The notes beneath the pieces were generated by a model. The model worked only from the letters and a program-made list of their open reading frames with translations, was not told where the DNA came from and searched no databases. Shown piece by piece: positions 46,529-59,140 of a stretch of 64,000 nucleotides of DNA (its first letter is position 1; every line of letters starts with the position of its first letter). The stretch comes from Chloranthus sessilifolius (lineage: Eukaryota > Streptophyta > Magnoliopsida > Chloranthales > Chloranthaceae), in NCBI GenBank assembly GCA_021018995.1, contig CM037587.1, positions 69,211,604 through 69,275,603 on the forward strand. The letters run 5' to 3'. Made by a program: the position numbers and the translations under genes.

Positions 46529-47770
46529 TCAGTTTGAAGAAGGATCCCCTTTACAGTGAATGGTGTCCAAAAGGTCGGCAGGTTTTTCGAAACAAGGCTT
46601 AAGCTTTTGACCATTCACCTTCAAGAGTCTCCTAGATTTAGGACCATTAATTTCCACAACACCAGATGGGGAAACATGCATGACAATGTAAGGACCTTCC
46701 CATCTGGATTTCAATTTGCCTGGAAAAAATTTAAGTTTTGAGTTAAACAACCAAACCTTATCACTAGCATTGAAACTCTTTTTCAACAGCCCTTTGTCAA
46801 AGAAAGCTTTGGACCTTTCCTTTTAGATCCTTGCATTGGCATATCCATCCATCCTTAGTTCTTCAAATTCCGACAGCTGCAGCAACCTGTGATGACCAAC
46901 AGAAGTTAGATCTATATTTAAATATTTGATGGCCCAATAGGCCTTGTGTTCTAACTCCACTAGGAGATGACAGGCCTTGCCATAGATCAGTCTGAAAGGG
47001 GACATACCGATGGGGGTCTTATAGGCAGTCCTATAAGCCCACAGTGCGTCATTAAGCTCAAATTTCAATCCTTCCTATCACCTCATTTTCTCAAGGATAT
47101 GGTTGATCTCCCTATTTGAAATTTCAACTTGCCCACTGGTTTGTGGGTGGTAGGGAGTAGCAATCCTATGGGTGACAGAATATTTCTTTAGCAAGCTCTC
47201 AAAATTTCTATTACAGAAATGGCTTCCCCCATCACTGATAATGGCTCTAGGGGTACCAAATCTGGAGAAGATATTCTGCTTTATGAACTTGAGGACCACC
47301 TAATTATCATTAGTTCTTGTGGCAATGGCTTCTACCCATTTGGAAACATAGTCCACTGCCACTAAGATAAAATGAAAACCATTTGAAGGAGGAAAGGAGC
47401 CCATAAAATCAATACCCCACACATCAAATAGTTCTACAACAAGGATGGGCTGTAAAGGCATTGAATTTTGTTTAGACAGCCCTCCTAATTTCTTACATCT
47501 TTCACAGGCCTTGCAGTGTGTATGGGCATCTCTGAAAAGAGAAGGCCAATAGAAACGACACTTCAACACTTTGTTAGCTGTTTTTCTCCCACTAAAGTGA
47601 CCCCCACAGGCATTTTCATGGCACATGGCCAGAATACTGGGGATAACACTTTCGAGAACACATTTCCAAATAATTTGGTCTACACAATACTTGTACAAGC
47701 AAGGTTCCTCCCAGAAAAAGAATTTGACCTGTGAGAAAAACAGGTCTTTATCCATTTTTGTCCAATGGGA
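46529..47770 (-). pseudogene. Integrase region of B (fossil)
   Basis: Zinc-binding part [14 protein letters not shown] with [13 protein letters not shown], catalytic core with [28 protein letters not shown] and [15 protein letters not shown] (the D, D, E positions), then a C-terminal tail with the GPY/F-type KSRWEGPYI. Ends near 46529. A few breaks; motifs closely match A. Confidence 0.9.
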
Positions 47771-49490
47771 AGGGATCTTGCCTATAACTAGATAATTGAC
47801 GATATATGCATACCAAGGAACTAAAGATTGGATGGCAAACAATTGCTCATCCGGGAATACATCATTTGTAGTGAGGTCATCAACACCTTTCTCCAACATA
47901 ATTCTGGACAAGTGGTCAGCCACCACATTTTCTACACCTTTCTTGTCTTTGATTTCGATGTCAAACTCTTGCAACAGGAGTATCCATCTAATCAATCTGG
48001 GCTTTGCATCCTTCTTGGACAGTAGGTACTTTAATGCCGAGTGGTCAGTGAAGATGACAGTTTTAGACCCAAGTAGGTAAGGTCTAAACTTGTCCACAAC
48101 AAAAACCACTGCCAAAAGCTCTTTCTCAGTGGTTGTGTAGTTCAGTTGAGCTTCAACAAGTGATTTGCTGAGATATGCAATGACCACCGGCAGCTTATCC
48201 TTTCTCTGGCCCAAGACAGCACCTATTGCCAAGTCAGATGCATCACACATCAACTTAAAGGGCAGGGCATAGTCAGGTGTTTGGAGTACAAGGGCTGAGG
48301 TGAGGCAAATTTTCAAAGTTTCAAAAGCCTTCAGACATTCAGTAGAGAAGTCAAAGGGCACATCCTGGCAGAGCAGGTGGAACAATGGCTTAGCAATTTT
48401 GCTGAAGTCTTTGATAAACCTCCTGTAGAATCCAGCATGGCCAAGGAAGGATCTGATTTTCTTGACTGTTCTTGGTGGGGGCAAATTTTTAATAAGGTCA
48501 ACTTGGGCCTTGTCTACCTCAATTCCAACTTTAGAGACTACATGGCCCAACATAATTCCTTGTGTTACCATGAAGTGGCTCTTCTCTCAACTTAAGACCA
48601 AATTAGTCTCTTCACAACTTTGTAGGACTTGATGGAGGTATTATAGACATTGGTCAAAGCTATCCCGATAGACCGAAAAGTCATCCATGAAAATTTCCAA
48701 GAATTTGTCAATCATATCAGCAAAAATGGCATACATACACCTCTGAAAGGTGGCAGGGGCATTACACAGTCTAGAAGGCATCCTTCTGTAAGCAAAGGTG
48801 CCAAAAGGACAAGTAAATGTAGTTTTCTCTTGATCAAGGGGGTGCACAGGGATCTGATTGTACCCTGAGTACCCATCAAGAAAATAGTAAAAAGCCTTCC
48901 CAGCCAACTTGTCCAAAATTTGATCAATAAAAGAGAGAGGGAAGTGGTCTTTTCTGGTCTTGGAGTTGAGTTTTCGATAATCGATGTAAACTCTCCAGCC
49001 AGTGGTCTCCCTCGCTGGTCTCAACTCTCTAGAGTCGATTGTGGTCAATGTTGTACCAGATTTCTTGGGTACCACCTGGATTGGTGCCACCCATTCAGAA
49101 TCAGAGATGGGGTAAATTACCCCTGCATCCAGCAACTTAATGATTTCTTTCAGAACCACCTCCTACATGTGAGGATTAAGTTTCCTCTGCATTTACCTAG
49201 AGGGTGTTGAGCCCTCCTCTAGATGAATCCTATGCATACAGATTGATGCATCAATTCCTCCTAGATCAGCAATGGTCCAGCCAATTGCTTTCTTGTGCTT
49301 CCTCAAAACTGTTAGCAACTCCTTCTCTTGCTCACTGGTAAGAGAAGAGGAGATAATCACAGGAAGTTTCTCTTCTTTCTCAAGGAAAGCATATTTTAAT
49401 GTCTCTGGCAGCTTCTTGAGCTCCAGATCAAGGGCTTGTTGTATGGATGGCAGGATTGGTGTATTGTTGGATGGAGGAAGGGGCAGCAAT
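47771..49490 (-). pseudogene. Reverse transcriptase and RNase H of B (fossil)
   Basis: RT blocks: VYIDYRKLNSKTRKDHFPL, FLDGYSGYNQIPVHPLDQE and the catalytic IFMDDFSVYRDSF. RNase [37 protein letters not shown] and [16 protein letters not shown], then the connecting [13 protein letters not shown] frame of over 400 codons spans RNase H into integrase. A few breaks. Confidence 0.92.
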
Positions 49491-50390
49491 GTAGGTTTCC
49501 AATTGGAATGTTATACTAAGCCCACAGAAGACTTCACTAGGGGTGTGTCTTATGGCATTAAAACTAGGCTTCCTTCCTCCATCAAGTTCCAAACTTCAGT
49601 TAAATCAGTGGCAATGTTGCTCCACTCTAGCAGAGTGTGAAGTTCTTCTTCAACAATTTCTTCTAGTACATCCATTGCAAAGCATTCCTCATTGTCCAAC
49701 TGAGGGTGCTTTGCACTGTTGTATACATTAAGCTCAACTTTCATATGTCCGAAAGTGACCTCCATGATCCCAGACGTGCATTGAATGCATGCATTGGCAG
49801 TGGCCAAGAATGGTCTACCCAGAATAACAGGTATCGAAGATGTACTCTTGTTGTAGCCCATGTCCAAGACAAGGAAGTCTGCAGGATAGAAGAACTTGTC
49901 TACCCCCACTAGGACATCCTCGACCACTCCCATGGGTTTCTTCTCGGACCTATCAGCCATCAATAGAACAATGGGGGTGGGCTGAGCCCCCAAACCTAGT
50001 CACGACACACATCAGTATGGCAAGAAAGTTAACACCGGCTCCAAGGTCCAAAAGGGCCCTTCCAATCGTGGTGGTCACCAATAATACAGGAATAGTGGGT
50101 ATCCCCGGTCTTGCAACTTCTCGTGCATTGTCATGGTTAATACAGAATTCCACTCGTATCACCGCGAAGACCTTCTGGACAAAATGGCCTCCGCCTTCCT
50201 TTTCTAGTACAAGAGGTCTTTCGTAAACTTTGTATATAGGCTGGACCCATTTGGATTGCATCAAGGTGTGGGTAAATTTATTTTGACCTCGCTTAAAGGT
50301 CTCCATCATTTCTCGATCTCGACCTTTATCAAAAGGGGCCACCAAAGCTTGAGGAAATGGAAGGTACCCGGTCCTTAGTCGCAAGCCCAT
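49491..50390 (-). pseudogene. Protease region of B (fossil)
   Basis: Contains RALLDLGAGVNFLAILM (retropepsin active-site region), VLLMADRSEKKPMGVVEDVL, FLVLDMGYNKSTSSIPVILG and EVTFGHMKVELNVYNSAKHP, then the acidic linker into RT. Matches A's protease region. Broken in a few places. Confidence 0.8.
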
Positions 50391-51887
50391 GGCTAACTTG
50401 GCTTGGCAACCTTCCTCTTCTCTAGCCGTAGCATTGGCTATTTGGCCAACTACTTTTTATTTTCTTCGCTTGACTATGAGAAGTCACTCGGTTAAGTCCA
50501 AGGCTTTGCAATTGGGCAAAACTCTGTCCTCAAAAGAAGCACTTTCCGAATGGTGTGGGGAACTACCAATTGATTTTGTTGTGCACGTTGTTGGAAATTT
50601 GACCTTTGGCCATAACCTCGTTAAACCTGTCATGGGCCTTTGAGGTAAGGCCAATACATCTATTGTGGTCGTATATAATTGTCTTGCCTCCACCTCAAAT
50701 TTGGGTGGTCTTCCATTGGTAACCAAAGATTTGGTGCCGTATCCATATGGTTGTTTATTGTAGCCACCAGATTTCATCACTTGCTTTGATTTAGTGCACG
50801 CACTCACATGTTGGCACCTGTTCTCATAAATCTTTTCAAAGATAAGTAGGTTTGGTCCTACTCACCTCATTTTATTTCACTATTTCTTTCAATCTCCATA
50901 AGTAATTGATCGCCTTCCATCCAGACTAGAAATCATGGCCGAGCTTGCATTCCAAATGATTGTGCACCTCAAATTAACTCTAGGATTTCTTCACTGACAA
51001 CATTCTAGTTCGATTATGGGCTTTCTTTCCATCTTGAACAGAAATGTCTCTTTCTGCAACTGTTCTCCTAGAAAGCATTTTCACTTATGACCCTAACAAG
51101 TCCCATGCCTCATTTTTTATGCATGTATGCTCCACCACAAGAGGCATCTACCATATCTCCGCTTCTTCTCATCAATCCCATTGTAGAAGCTCGACAAGTC
51201 ACAATGGATCTTGTGGTGGGGATATTATTTGAGCATCTCTTTAAATCTATCCCAGCACTGGTTAAAATCTTAAGTTGGGGATTGGGCAAAAGAAAGTATG
51301 CCTTTCCTCAATAGGCTGGTCTTGGTCTCTGGGAAAAATTTAGACAGAAATCTTGTCTGGAGGTCTTTCCAGGAGGTGATGCTATTGTTTGGGAGAGTAG
51401 ATAACCAGGTCATGGCCCTGTCCTTTAGGGAGAAAGGAAAGAGCCCTAACCTAGTGGCTTCTGGTCCCAAACCAGCAATGGAGAATGTCATGCACAGGGC
51501 CAAGAACTGGTCAATGTGCTTGTAAGGGTCTTCCTTGCAAAGCCCATGGAAAGAGGGAAGCATTTGGATGATGGAAGTTTTGATTTCGTAGTTTCCTTGA
51601 ACATCAGGGAATTGGATGCTGAATGGAGAATTGTAATCATCAGGAGCATTCAATTCTTTCAATGTTCTAGGTTGTTCTTCACCCATAACTGCTATCTCAA
51701 TTTCAATAGGGGGCTCAACTGTGGTGTGTCTATGCCATCTCGGTCTTCTACCCCTTTCTATCTCAGGGTTAGCAGGCTCTAATGTAGGACTGAGGGATCT
51801 CCTTCCTAACATGCACACAAACCAACAGCAGGGAGGACTATTTGCAGGCACATTGCACTTAATAAAAATTGCAACTATCCTAATCAA
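50391..51887 (-). pseudogene. Gag region of B (fossil)
   Basis: Starts near 51887, with the conserved block from MLGRRSLSPTLEPANPEIER. The capsid-like part has FPDVQGNYEIKTSIIQMLPS, DPYKHIDQFLALC and TRFLSKFFPETKTSLLRKGI. The 3' half (50400-51200) is the most decayed coding part of B. Several breaks. Confidence 0.85.
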
Positions 51888-52112
51888 TTGCTATGCTTTG
51901 GAATCTTCAAATGAGAAATAGACTGAGTTTTGAGGGTTAGAGAAGTGCAAACAGAGGTAGCTAGACTCCCAGTGCAATTCTACTCTCGTTCTCTGCTACG
52001 ATCCAATTCTGTAAGAAAATTTTGAAATGTAAATCAGCAGTATCAATTATTCACAAGTACAACTACCAAAGAATAAAGAATAAAAAATCTAGAGCCTATT
52101 AAAAGATCAATA

Positions 52113-52130
52113 TCCCCGGCAACGACGCCA
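52113..52130 (-). other. Primer binding site of B
   Basis: On the - strand TGGCGTCGTTGCCGGGGA, tRNA-Asp type with one difference, six bases inside the LTR end ...CTAACA. Confidence 0.9.
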
Positions 52131-53596
52131 AAAACTTGTTAGGCTATTTTTAAGTGCTTGCTACTGACTTTATTAGGGGCAGTGGTAAGAATGGGGTGAA
52201 TAAAAATGAATGAAAGGTGGATTGAAAATGACAGAGCAGCAAGCCTAAAATATGCACAATCCTGCAAGATACAGGGCCTGTTGTAGCAAGTTTTGATAAG
52301 AGTTTGTCCCACAGGGAAGTTGATCTTAAGCTCCAAGGGAGCCTTCTTCAGTAGGCCCTCCAGATTTGACTACAGATCTGACAATCCTAAATGGAAGGGG
52401 ATTTAGGGTCACTAAAATCTAAATTCTAAGGTATCCTAATGTCTAAACTATAGAAGGGTTAAGAAAGAAGATGGAGTGAGAAAATAAATATAAAAGGGTG
52501 AGAAGTATGCTATTAGGTTCAGATCTGATGGGTTTCATGACTCAAATTTGGATCTGCTGCTATAGAAGTCCTGTCCAATGGCTACATTATCACCATTGAG
52601 GAGAAAGAATCCAACTCATCTCTATGCCATGATCCAATCCCTTTATGGCTATAACCTGTCCACTTAAATGGTCACAGACTATCCAATTGGGGAACCACAG
52701 TCCAGAGATGGGTCAGAACAAGTTTATCATTATAGGCACTACTTCATCCAGGCTACAAGCACAAAATCCATAGGGAACCTCAACCTCTAAAGTGCTATGT
52801 GTGGGGCTAGGCCTGTATGGGAGCATGTTATCCTAGACACATAGAACCAGCAAGAGTTTGAGTGCAGCCTTAGATCCAGCTATCCACTGCTTTAGAGAAA
52901 CTGCAGTGATCCAGTCGTAAGCCTACAATCTCTATAACCAAACCAGATCTGCCATCTGATGGCGGGTCTATACACATACAGGGGAGTTTGTCTCAGCACA
53001 ATCTCTCACAGGGCTACAAGCACAAGTGCAGAGAAGAATAATCCGTCTTGAGCCTGTGGGTTGGCTTCACCCTAAGGCTATAACCTGTCCACTTAGATGG
53101 TCACAGACTATCTCAGAGGTTATCCTCCCCACAAAGCTCAAGATAGAACAAGAAACATTACTGCCACCACCTTGCTCACAAGGCTATAAAAGCTCATTGC
53201 TCCCATGGGGACTTCAGATCTAGTGGGTCCTGTGGTGGGGATAGCCTCTATGGGAGCATGTTAGCCCAGCCACACAGGTCCCTTGGATCTGAGTAAACCA
53301 TAAAATCAGTCCTCCATTGCTTGCAATACGTCCTAGCAATGGAGGATCTCAAGGTAACAGCCTTGTACAGAACAACTCACAAACAAAAATCTCATAAATG
53401 TAAAACACCCTATCATAAAACTCCATTAATCTATTCCAAATAGTCATACAAAGGCATAACCAGCAAATGCTAGACTATGGAGAGAAGAAAAAGAAATCTA
53501 CCTAAACCTTACTAGAGATCTACAGCTACTGCAAGAAGAAGATAGATAAAATTCTATTCTAAGCATAGAGACCCCTAAACCTAAACCAGGCTTAGG

Positions 53597-53604
53597 TTTA
53601 TATA
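53597..53604 (-). promoter_or_regulatory. TATA box of B's 5' LTR
   Basis: TATATAAA on the - strand, about 1 kb from the U3 tip. As the 5' LTR, this would be the promoter for genomic RNA. Confidence 0.65.
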
Positions 53605-53819
53605 GCAGTTAGTTTGGCGGAGCATTAGGGTTAGGAAACCCTAATTTTAACGATGCCACATGGCCTAATATTATTCCTTAGATGCCTCAGGGCACGTGCA
53701 TAAAACTTGGAGCGTTGGAATGCGTGCCCTAATTGCTAGAAGTTCCCAGAATGCCCTCTGCAGAGGTGAGGGAGAGTTAGAGTTCAGAGCCTCACCAGGT
53801 AGCACTACTTTCCAAGACT

Positions 53820-54370
53820 GTCGCGTGGTAGCACGGTGTTCGCGAGATTGAATTAGCTTGAAATTCTAGCCGTCGCGGGGTTATCTTAGTTATAGCTAAA
53901 ACAGTCGCGCAATAAGGCATTGAATCCTCACTGGATCGCTCTGGTCTTCACGGGATTGTACTTTCCTTCTGAATCGTGCGAGAATCATGCGAGCAGTTTA
54001 TTTCTCAATGGATCTTTACGAGGATCCTCGCGAGGACATGATGTGCATTGGTCTCTGAACTGCGCGAGAGGTTTTTTCTAAAGTTTTACATCCCGTGGCC
54101 ACTGCGTGACAGCTGCACGTAGAGATACCTAGAGCTCTCTCTCCTTAGTTGAATTGAGTGAACTGCGTGAGGTTTGAGAGCTGCTCTCTTGAGCTGCGTG
54201 AGACTGCGCGATCATTTATATTTGAGCTGCTCAAATTATGCTACAGGAGCTCTTCTGTCACTAAACTGCACAAGAACGGCGTGAACAATTGGTATGATGC
54301 TATGGGAAACTCGCGAGGATTGCGCGAGGGAGGCTTTCTGAGTCATGTGATCCTTGCGACAGCTGCACAA
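53820..54370 (-). promoter_or_regulatory. CGCG-motif cluster in U3 of B's 5' LTR
   Basis: At least nine CGCG cores, including TTCGCGAGAT, CTCGCGAGGA, CTGCGCGAGAGG and TTGCGCGAGGG, upstream of the TATA box. Same motif family as the spacer at 45660-46170. Confidence 0.55.
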
Positions 54371-54605
54371 GGCTCATTTCTCTCTTTGGTGTTGTTGTGC
54401 TCTGCCTTCATGCAGTCAGGCTCTCTGTCTTCCATTCTTTTGGGAGACTTCTGGGGCAAAAGTGGGCTCCTTAGCAGGATTAAGGCCTTATTGTAGCTGT
54501 TGTTTATTACCTGCAGAACAGGCTTAAAGTACTTTTATTAAATGATTAAGGGTCCAACAAAGATTAAGTTAAGGGGTGAAAAGTGGTACTTTTCAGGTCT
54601 TAACA

Positions 54606-55719
54606 CTTATGCTTCTGTAAATCATAAATTAGAAAGGTCTTTCCTTCGGCTTGTAATGGGGTTTTGGGTTTTAGAAGGTGTCAAAGAAAGGTAGAAAAGG
54701 ATTCAAAATTTTTCTTAGATTTTAGCTCTTCTTTCTCCTATCTTTTCAGCTTCTTCCTTTCTACTTCAATCAGTATCCAAGGATTTGAATAACTTCTTCC
54801 CACACTATGATACTGGCAGTAATGTCTGAGAAGATGCCTTTGATAAAGATCAGTCGTCAGCTTCTAATCAAAATTTGCCATCATAAAAATATCTCCCTTC
54901 TCTGGATAGGTGGGTCCAATAGGAGAGGAAAAAGAAAAGGGTTAAGAAGATGGAGGGGGTGATGATGGAGAAGATTTCTGACGTTTAGGTGAAGGAGGTG
55001 GTGCTTCTTCAGCAGTTTCTAGTTTGGGAAGGAGGGATATAAGTGCATCAATCAACCTCCTTCTTTCCGCAGGAGTGTAGAGATTTCTTCGGCTTCTCAA
55101 CGGAGGAGCCTTTCAAACACCTCAGAAATTTTTGACCAACTCAATGGTTTAGCCATGGTAAAAGTTTTGTTTATGGAAGAAGGTGAAGGGAATGAGATGA
55201 AATGACCAAGCGGTGACTTGCTTATTTATAACCATTCTAAACCGAGAACTCAAAGAGTTGCTATAAATGGACGTTATGGGTTAGCATTGATCTATGTGAA
55301 TCAGTTGGTAATCCTATTAAATGCTAAGGGACGTGTTTGTGTAATCTGAATCGAGGTGACACCTTTTGTATCAAAATTCATGCCTTTCTGATAACAAACG
55401 CACAACGTGGACAACTTATTCCCTCATCAATCATAATCACTACGATTTTTAATGGGAAAACTTATTTCGTATAAGAAATCGTACCTAGTAATATACTTAT
55501 TTAATATCCTAATAACATATTTTATTATGACTTTTACTACGATTACACCTAATTGTATACACAATATTACTATGGATGAGTCGATAGCTCGACAATGCTC
55601 ACAGATATATCAGACATATTTCGGGTATTTTAATAACCAAATGGCCATTGCCCCTTTTTCTTCTAAAGATATCATCAGTTTGAGTCTCTTCCAATTAACC
55701 TTAAAGATACAATTTTCTT
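54606..55719 (-). other. 3' spacer of E, second part, with a small ORF remnant
   Basis: E resumes with CTTAT (the duplication) and runs to its integrase. A small ORF starts at a - strand ATG at 55156 (MAKPLSWSKISEVFERLLR), in the same place as B's small 3' ORF and likewise followed by a His/Leu/Pro-rich stretch. No large accessory ORF. The rest is AT-rich. Confidence 0.55.
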
Positions 55720-56700
55720 TGGGATCCTATATGGTTACTGCTCCATGCGGGAATGCTTCCACGACATTATAGGGTTCGTCCCAATGACTTCGTAATTTCC
55801 CTGGGAATAGCTTCAACCTTGAATTATATAACCAAACTTGTTGGCCCGGCTCAAAACGTTTTCTCATAATATACTTATTATGGAATGCCTTGGTTTTGGC
55901 CTTGTAAATTCGAGTATTTTGATATGCATCATTTCAAATTTCCTAAAGCTCATTGAGTTTGATTTTTCATTGCTCACCAGATGTGGGCAACTCAAAATTT
56001 AATGCTTTGATAGCACATAGAGCTCTATGCTCTAATTCCATAGGTAAGTGGCACGCCTTACCATACACCAATCGAAAAGGAGACATGCCAATGGGAGTTT
56101 TATAAGCCATTCTATATGCCCACAGAGCATCATTCAATCTTATAGACCAGTCTTTTCCATCAGGGCAAACAATTCTTTCCAATATTTTCTTTATTTCTTG
56201 GTTGGAAACCTCAACCTGTCCACTAGTTTGCGGGTGGTAGGGGGTCACGATTTTATGTGTAACACCATATTTCTTGAGCAAGCTCTCAAAATACTTGTTA
56301 CAAAAATGACTACCCCCATCACTTATAATAGCTCATGGGGTTCAAATATATTGTCCCTGATAAAAGAGACAACCACCTTATGATCAATTGTTTTTGTGGT
56401 CGTTGCTCCACCCATTTTGATACGTAGTCAATGGCTACCAGTATATACGTAAATCCGCATGAAGGTGGAAAGGGACCCATGAAATCTATGTCCCATATGT
56501 CAAAGGATCCTATGACCAAAATCGGTTGTAGGGGCATCATGTTCCTTCGGGACATGGCTCCTGACTTCTGACAATGATCCCAAGCCTGACAGAAATTCTA
56601 GGCATCCTTAAAAAGTGATGGCCAATAAAATTCTGATTATAGTACCTTGGCAGCAGTTTTCTTTCAGCCGAAGTGGCCCCCACACGAATAAGTGATAAAA
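55720..56700 (-). pseudogene. Integrase region of E (fossil)
   Basis: Core motifs [47 protein letters not shown] and [20 protein letters not shown], then a tail with an [14 protein letters not shown]-type motif near 55740-55850. Clearly Athila, but diverged from A and B. A few breaks. Confidence 0.85.
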
Positions 56701-58260
56701 TTTCATACTACTATGGATGTCACTATCAGGAACACATTTCCTAATTATTTGGTTGGAGCACATTTTAAATAGGTTAGGATCCTCCCAAATATAGCATTTT
56801 ACATTAGAAAAGAAAATATACTTGTCCTGATTGGACCAGGTCGGGAGAATCTTACTTGTTGTCAAATAATTCATGATATTAGCGTACCATAGTACTATTG
56901 CTTTGATGGCATAAAGTTGCTCATCCAGAAAGGAATCGTGTAGAGGCTCTTTACTGATGGTTTTAGGTAGCTCTATTCTAGACAGATGATCAGCCACCAC
57001 ATTTTTAACTCCCTTCTTATCCTTGATTTTAAAGTTGAATTCCTGCAAAAGTAGGATCCACCTGACTAGTCTTGGTTTGGCATCCTTTTTAGACAATATG
57101 TATTTTAGTGCAAAATGATCAGAGAAGATGATAATTTTTTATCCCAAAAGGTATGGTCGAAATTTGTTGAGCGCAAATACGATAGCTAGAAGCTCCTTCT
57201 CAGTGGTAGTGTAGTTCACCTGAGCTTCCATCAAGGTACGGCTCGCATAGTATACTACATGAGGGACCTTATCTTTCTGTTGTCCCAGAACTGCACCTTT
57301 TGAGTGATTAAAGGCATCACACATTACTTCAAATGGTAGGGAGTAGTCAGGGGGTTGAATAATTGGTGAAGAGGAAAGAAGTGCCTTAAGCTTGTTAAAT
57401 GCATCAAGACAGGCATCGTGAAAGTTAAATGGTACATCGTTTGCTAATAGATGACATAATGGTCTCGAGATTTTTGAAAAATCTTTGATAAAGCGACGAT
57501 AGAAACCGATATGGCCTAGAAATGATCGAATTTGTGGCACCGAATTTGGTGGAGGTAGATTTGCTATTGCATCAATTTTTTCCTTCTCAACTTCTATTCC
57601 TCTTTTAGAGACAATGTGTCCTAAGACTATGCCTTCTTGAACCATTCTCTCAACTTAGCACTAAATTAGTTTTTTCACACCTTTCTAAGACGAGGGCAAG
57701 ATGATCAAGACAAGAATCAAAAGTTCTGCCAAATACCAAAAAGTCATCCATGAATACTTCAAGAAATTTGTCTATCATATTAGAAAAAGTTGCCATCATG
57801 CATCTTTGGAATGTTGCAGGAGTATTGCACAACCCAAAGGGCATGGAATGATAAGTAAATGTTCCAAAAGGGCATGTGAAGGTAGTCTTTTCTTGGTCTT
57901 CTGGGTAGACCGAAACTTGATTATACCCTGAATATCCATCTAGAAAGTAAAAATATTCTTAACCTGTAAGTTTTTCCAAAATTTTATCAATGAAGGGTAG
58001 TGAAAATGATCCTTGCGAATCATTAAGTTTAGCTTCCGATAATCAATACATACACGCCACCCTGCGGTTTCGCGTAATGGTACCAACTCACCAGCTACAT
58101 TTTCTTTTATCGTAATCCCAGATTTCTTTGAGACTACCTGGATGGGACTCACCCCCACTCATTGTCAAAAATCAGGTAAATAATACCTGCGTCTAGTAGT
58201 TTGACGATTTCCTTTTGAACAACTTCCCTCATATTTGGATTTAACCGTTGTTGGCTTTCT
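56701..58260 (-). pseudogene. Reverse transcriptase and RNase H of E (fossil)
   Basis: RT: WRVCIDYRKLNLMIRKDHF, MPFGLCNTPATFQRCM and the catalytic VFMDDFLVFGRTFDSCL. RNase [21 protein letters not shown]. Connector: [14 protein letters not shown]. Also the EGIVLGHIVSKRGIEVEKEK block typical of Athila RT. Several breaks. Confidence 0.88.
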
Positions 58261-59140
58261 CATAAAGTTGTGGCCTTGTCCTCCAAATGAATTCGATGCA
58301 TACATATTGAGGGGTCAAGCCCTTTAAGGTCAACGATGGTCCATTCTGTTGCACGCTTATACTTTACAAGTGTGGCCAATAACTTACTCTCTTGTTCCTT
58401 GTTAAGAGCAGATGAAATAATTACTGGAAGAGTTTTGTTAGGCCCAAGAAAAGCGTATTTAAGGGTGTCAGGTAGTAGTTTTAAATTCAAGGATGGTGCT
58501 TTTTGGATAGATGGTTGTAACGGTTCATTGAAAATAGTGGGCAGAGGTTCTATCCATGGTTTCCAAGTTTTGGATTGGATTCCATAGATAGAAGTGTCCA
58601 TCGGAGAAATCGCCTCCTTCAATTGGTGGTCTGGTTCTTTCAAGTCTATATACCATAATGTAGTTTGAAGTGCATCCTTTCATAAGATTAAAGGTAATGC
58701 TTCCTCTATTAATTCTTCAATTTTGTCTATGTTGAAGCATTCCTCGTCGTCTATTGAAGACATTTGATTGGCTGCGGTGAAGACACTTAATTGAATTCGC
58801 ATATCTCTAAAAGATTTCGAACATGGTTCCATGTCTAGAACTAGAAAATTGACAGGGAAGACAAATTTGTCAACTGCAACCATTACATCTTCAATAATTC
58901 CTACAAGCCTTCTTTCTGATCTATCGGTTGACTAAAGAGTTATCGAAGTAGGCCTCATATCTCCTACCCCTAATTTTTTGTAAGCAGAGTATGGTAAAAG
59001 ATTCACGCTGGCTCCCAGATCTAGAAGTGCTTTATTTATTACATGATTGCCTATGATACATGTAATTGTAGGCACCCCAGGATCCTTAAGCTTGGGCGGA
59101 GTTCTAGCTTGCAAGACTGAGCTTACCTGCTCTGTCAAGA
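58261..59140 (-). pseudogene. Protease and RT N-terminal linker of E (fossil)
   Basis: Protease motif KALLDLGASVNLLPYSAYKK with PTITCIIGNHVINKA, then DKFVFPVNFLVLDMEP. The linker PDTLKYAFLGPNKTLPVIIS and CMHRIHLEDKATT leads into RT. Athila-type. A few breaks. Confidence 0.82.

Larger units (their letters stand above)
36972..54605 (-). mobile_element. B: Athila element with both LTRs and target duplication, coding broken
   Basis: The best preserved element. - strand order: 5' LTR (52137-54605), primer site, gag, protease, RT, RNase H, integrase, CGCG-rich spacer, a long accessory ORF, a second spacer, a small Lys/Glu-rich ORF, an internal purine tract, 3' tail, polypurine tract and 3' LTR (36972-39449). 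Flanked by perfect CTTAT duplications in E. The LTRs differ by about 13 substitutions and two indels over the first ~330 bases (about 4%, by eye), so about one to a few million years. 17.6 kb, structurally complete, with roughly 15 coding breaks. Confidence 0.95.
52137..54605 (-). repeat. 5' LTR of B
   Basis: TGTTAGGC...CTTAACA, 2,469 bases, followed by CTTAT. U3 CGCG cluster (at least nine CGCG cores in 53820-54370), TATA box at 53597-53604, repeated hairpin motif at 52647-52684 and 53077-53112, U3-tip hairpin at 54578-54594. Confidence 0.95.

Noticed and set aside
55452-55772. 106-codon + strand frame
   Set aside because: Overlaps E's spacer and integrase tail on the other strand; composition suggests a chance frame.
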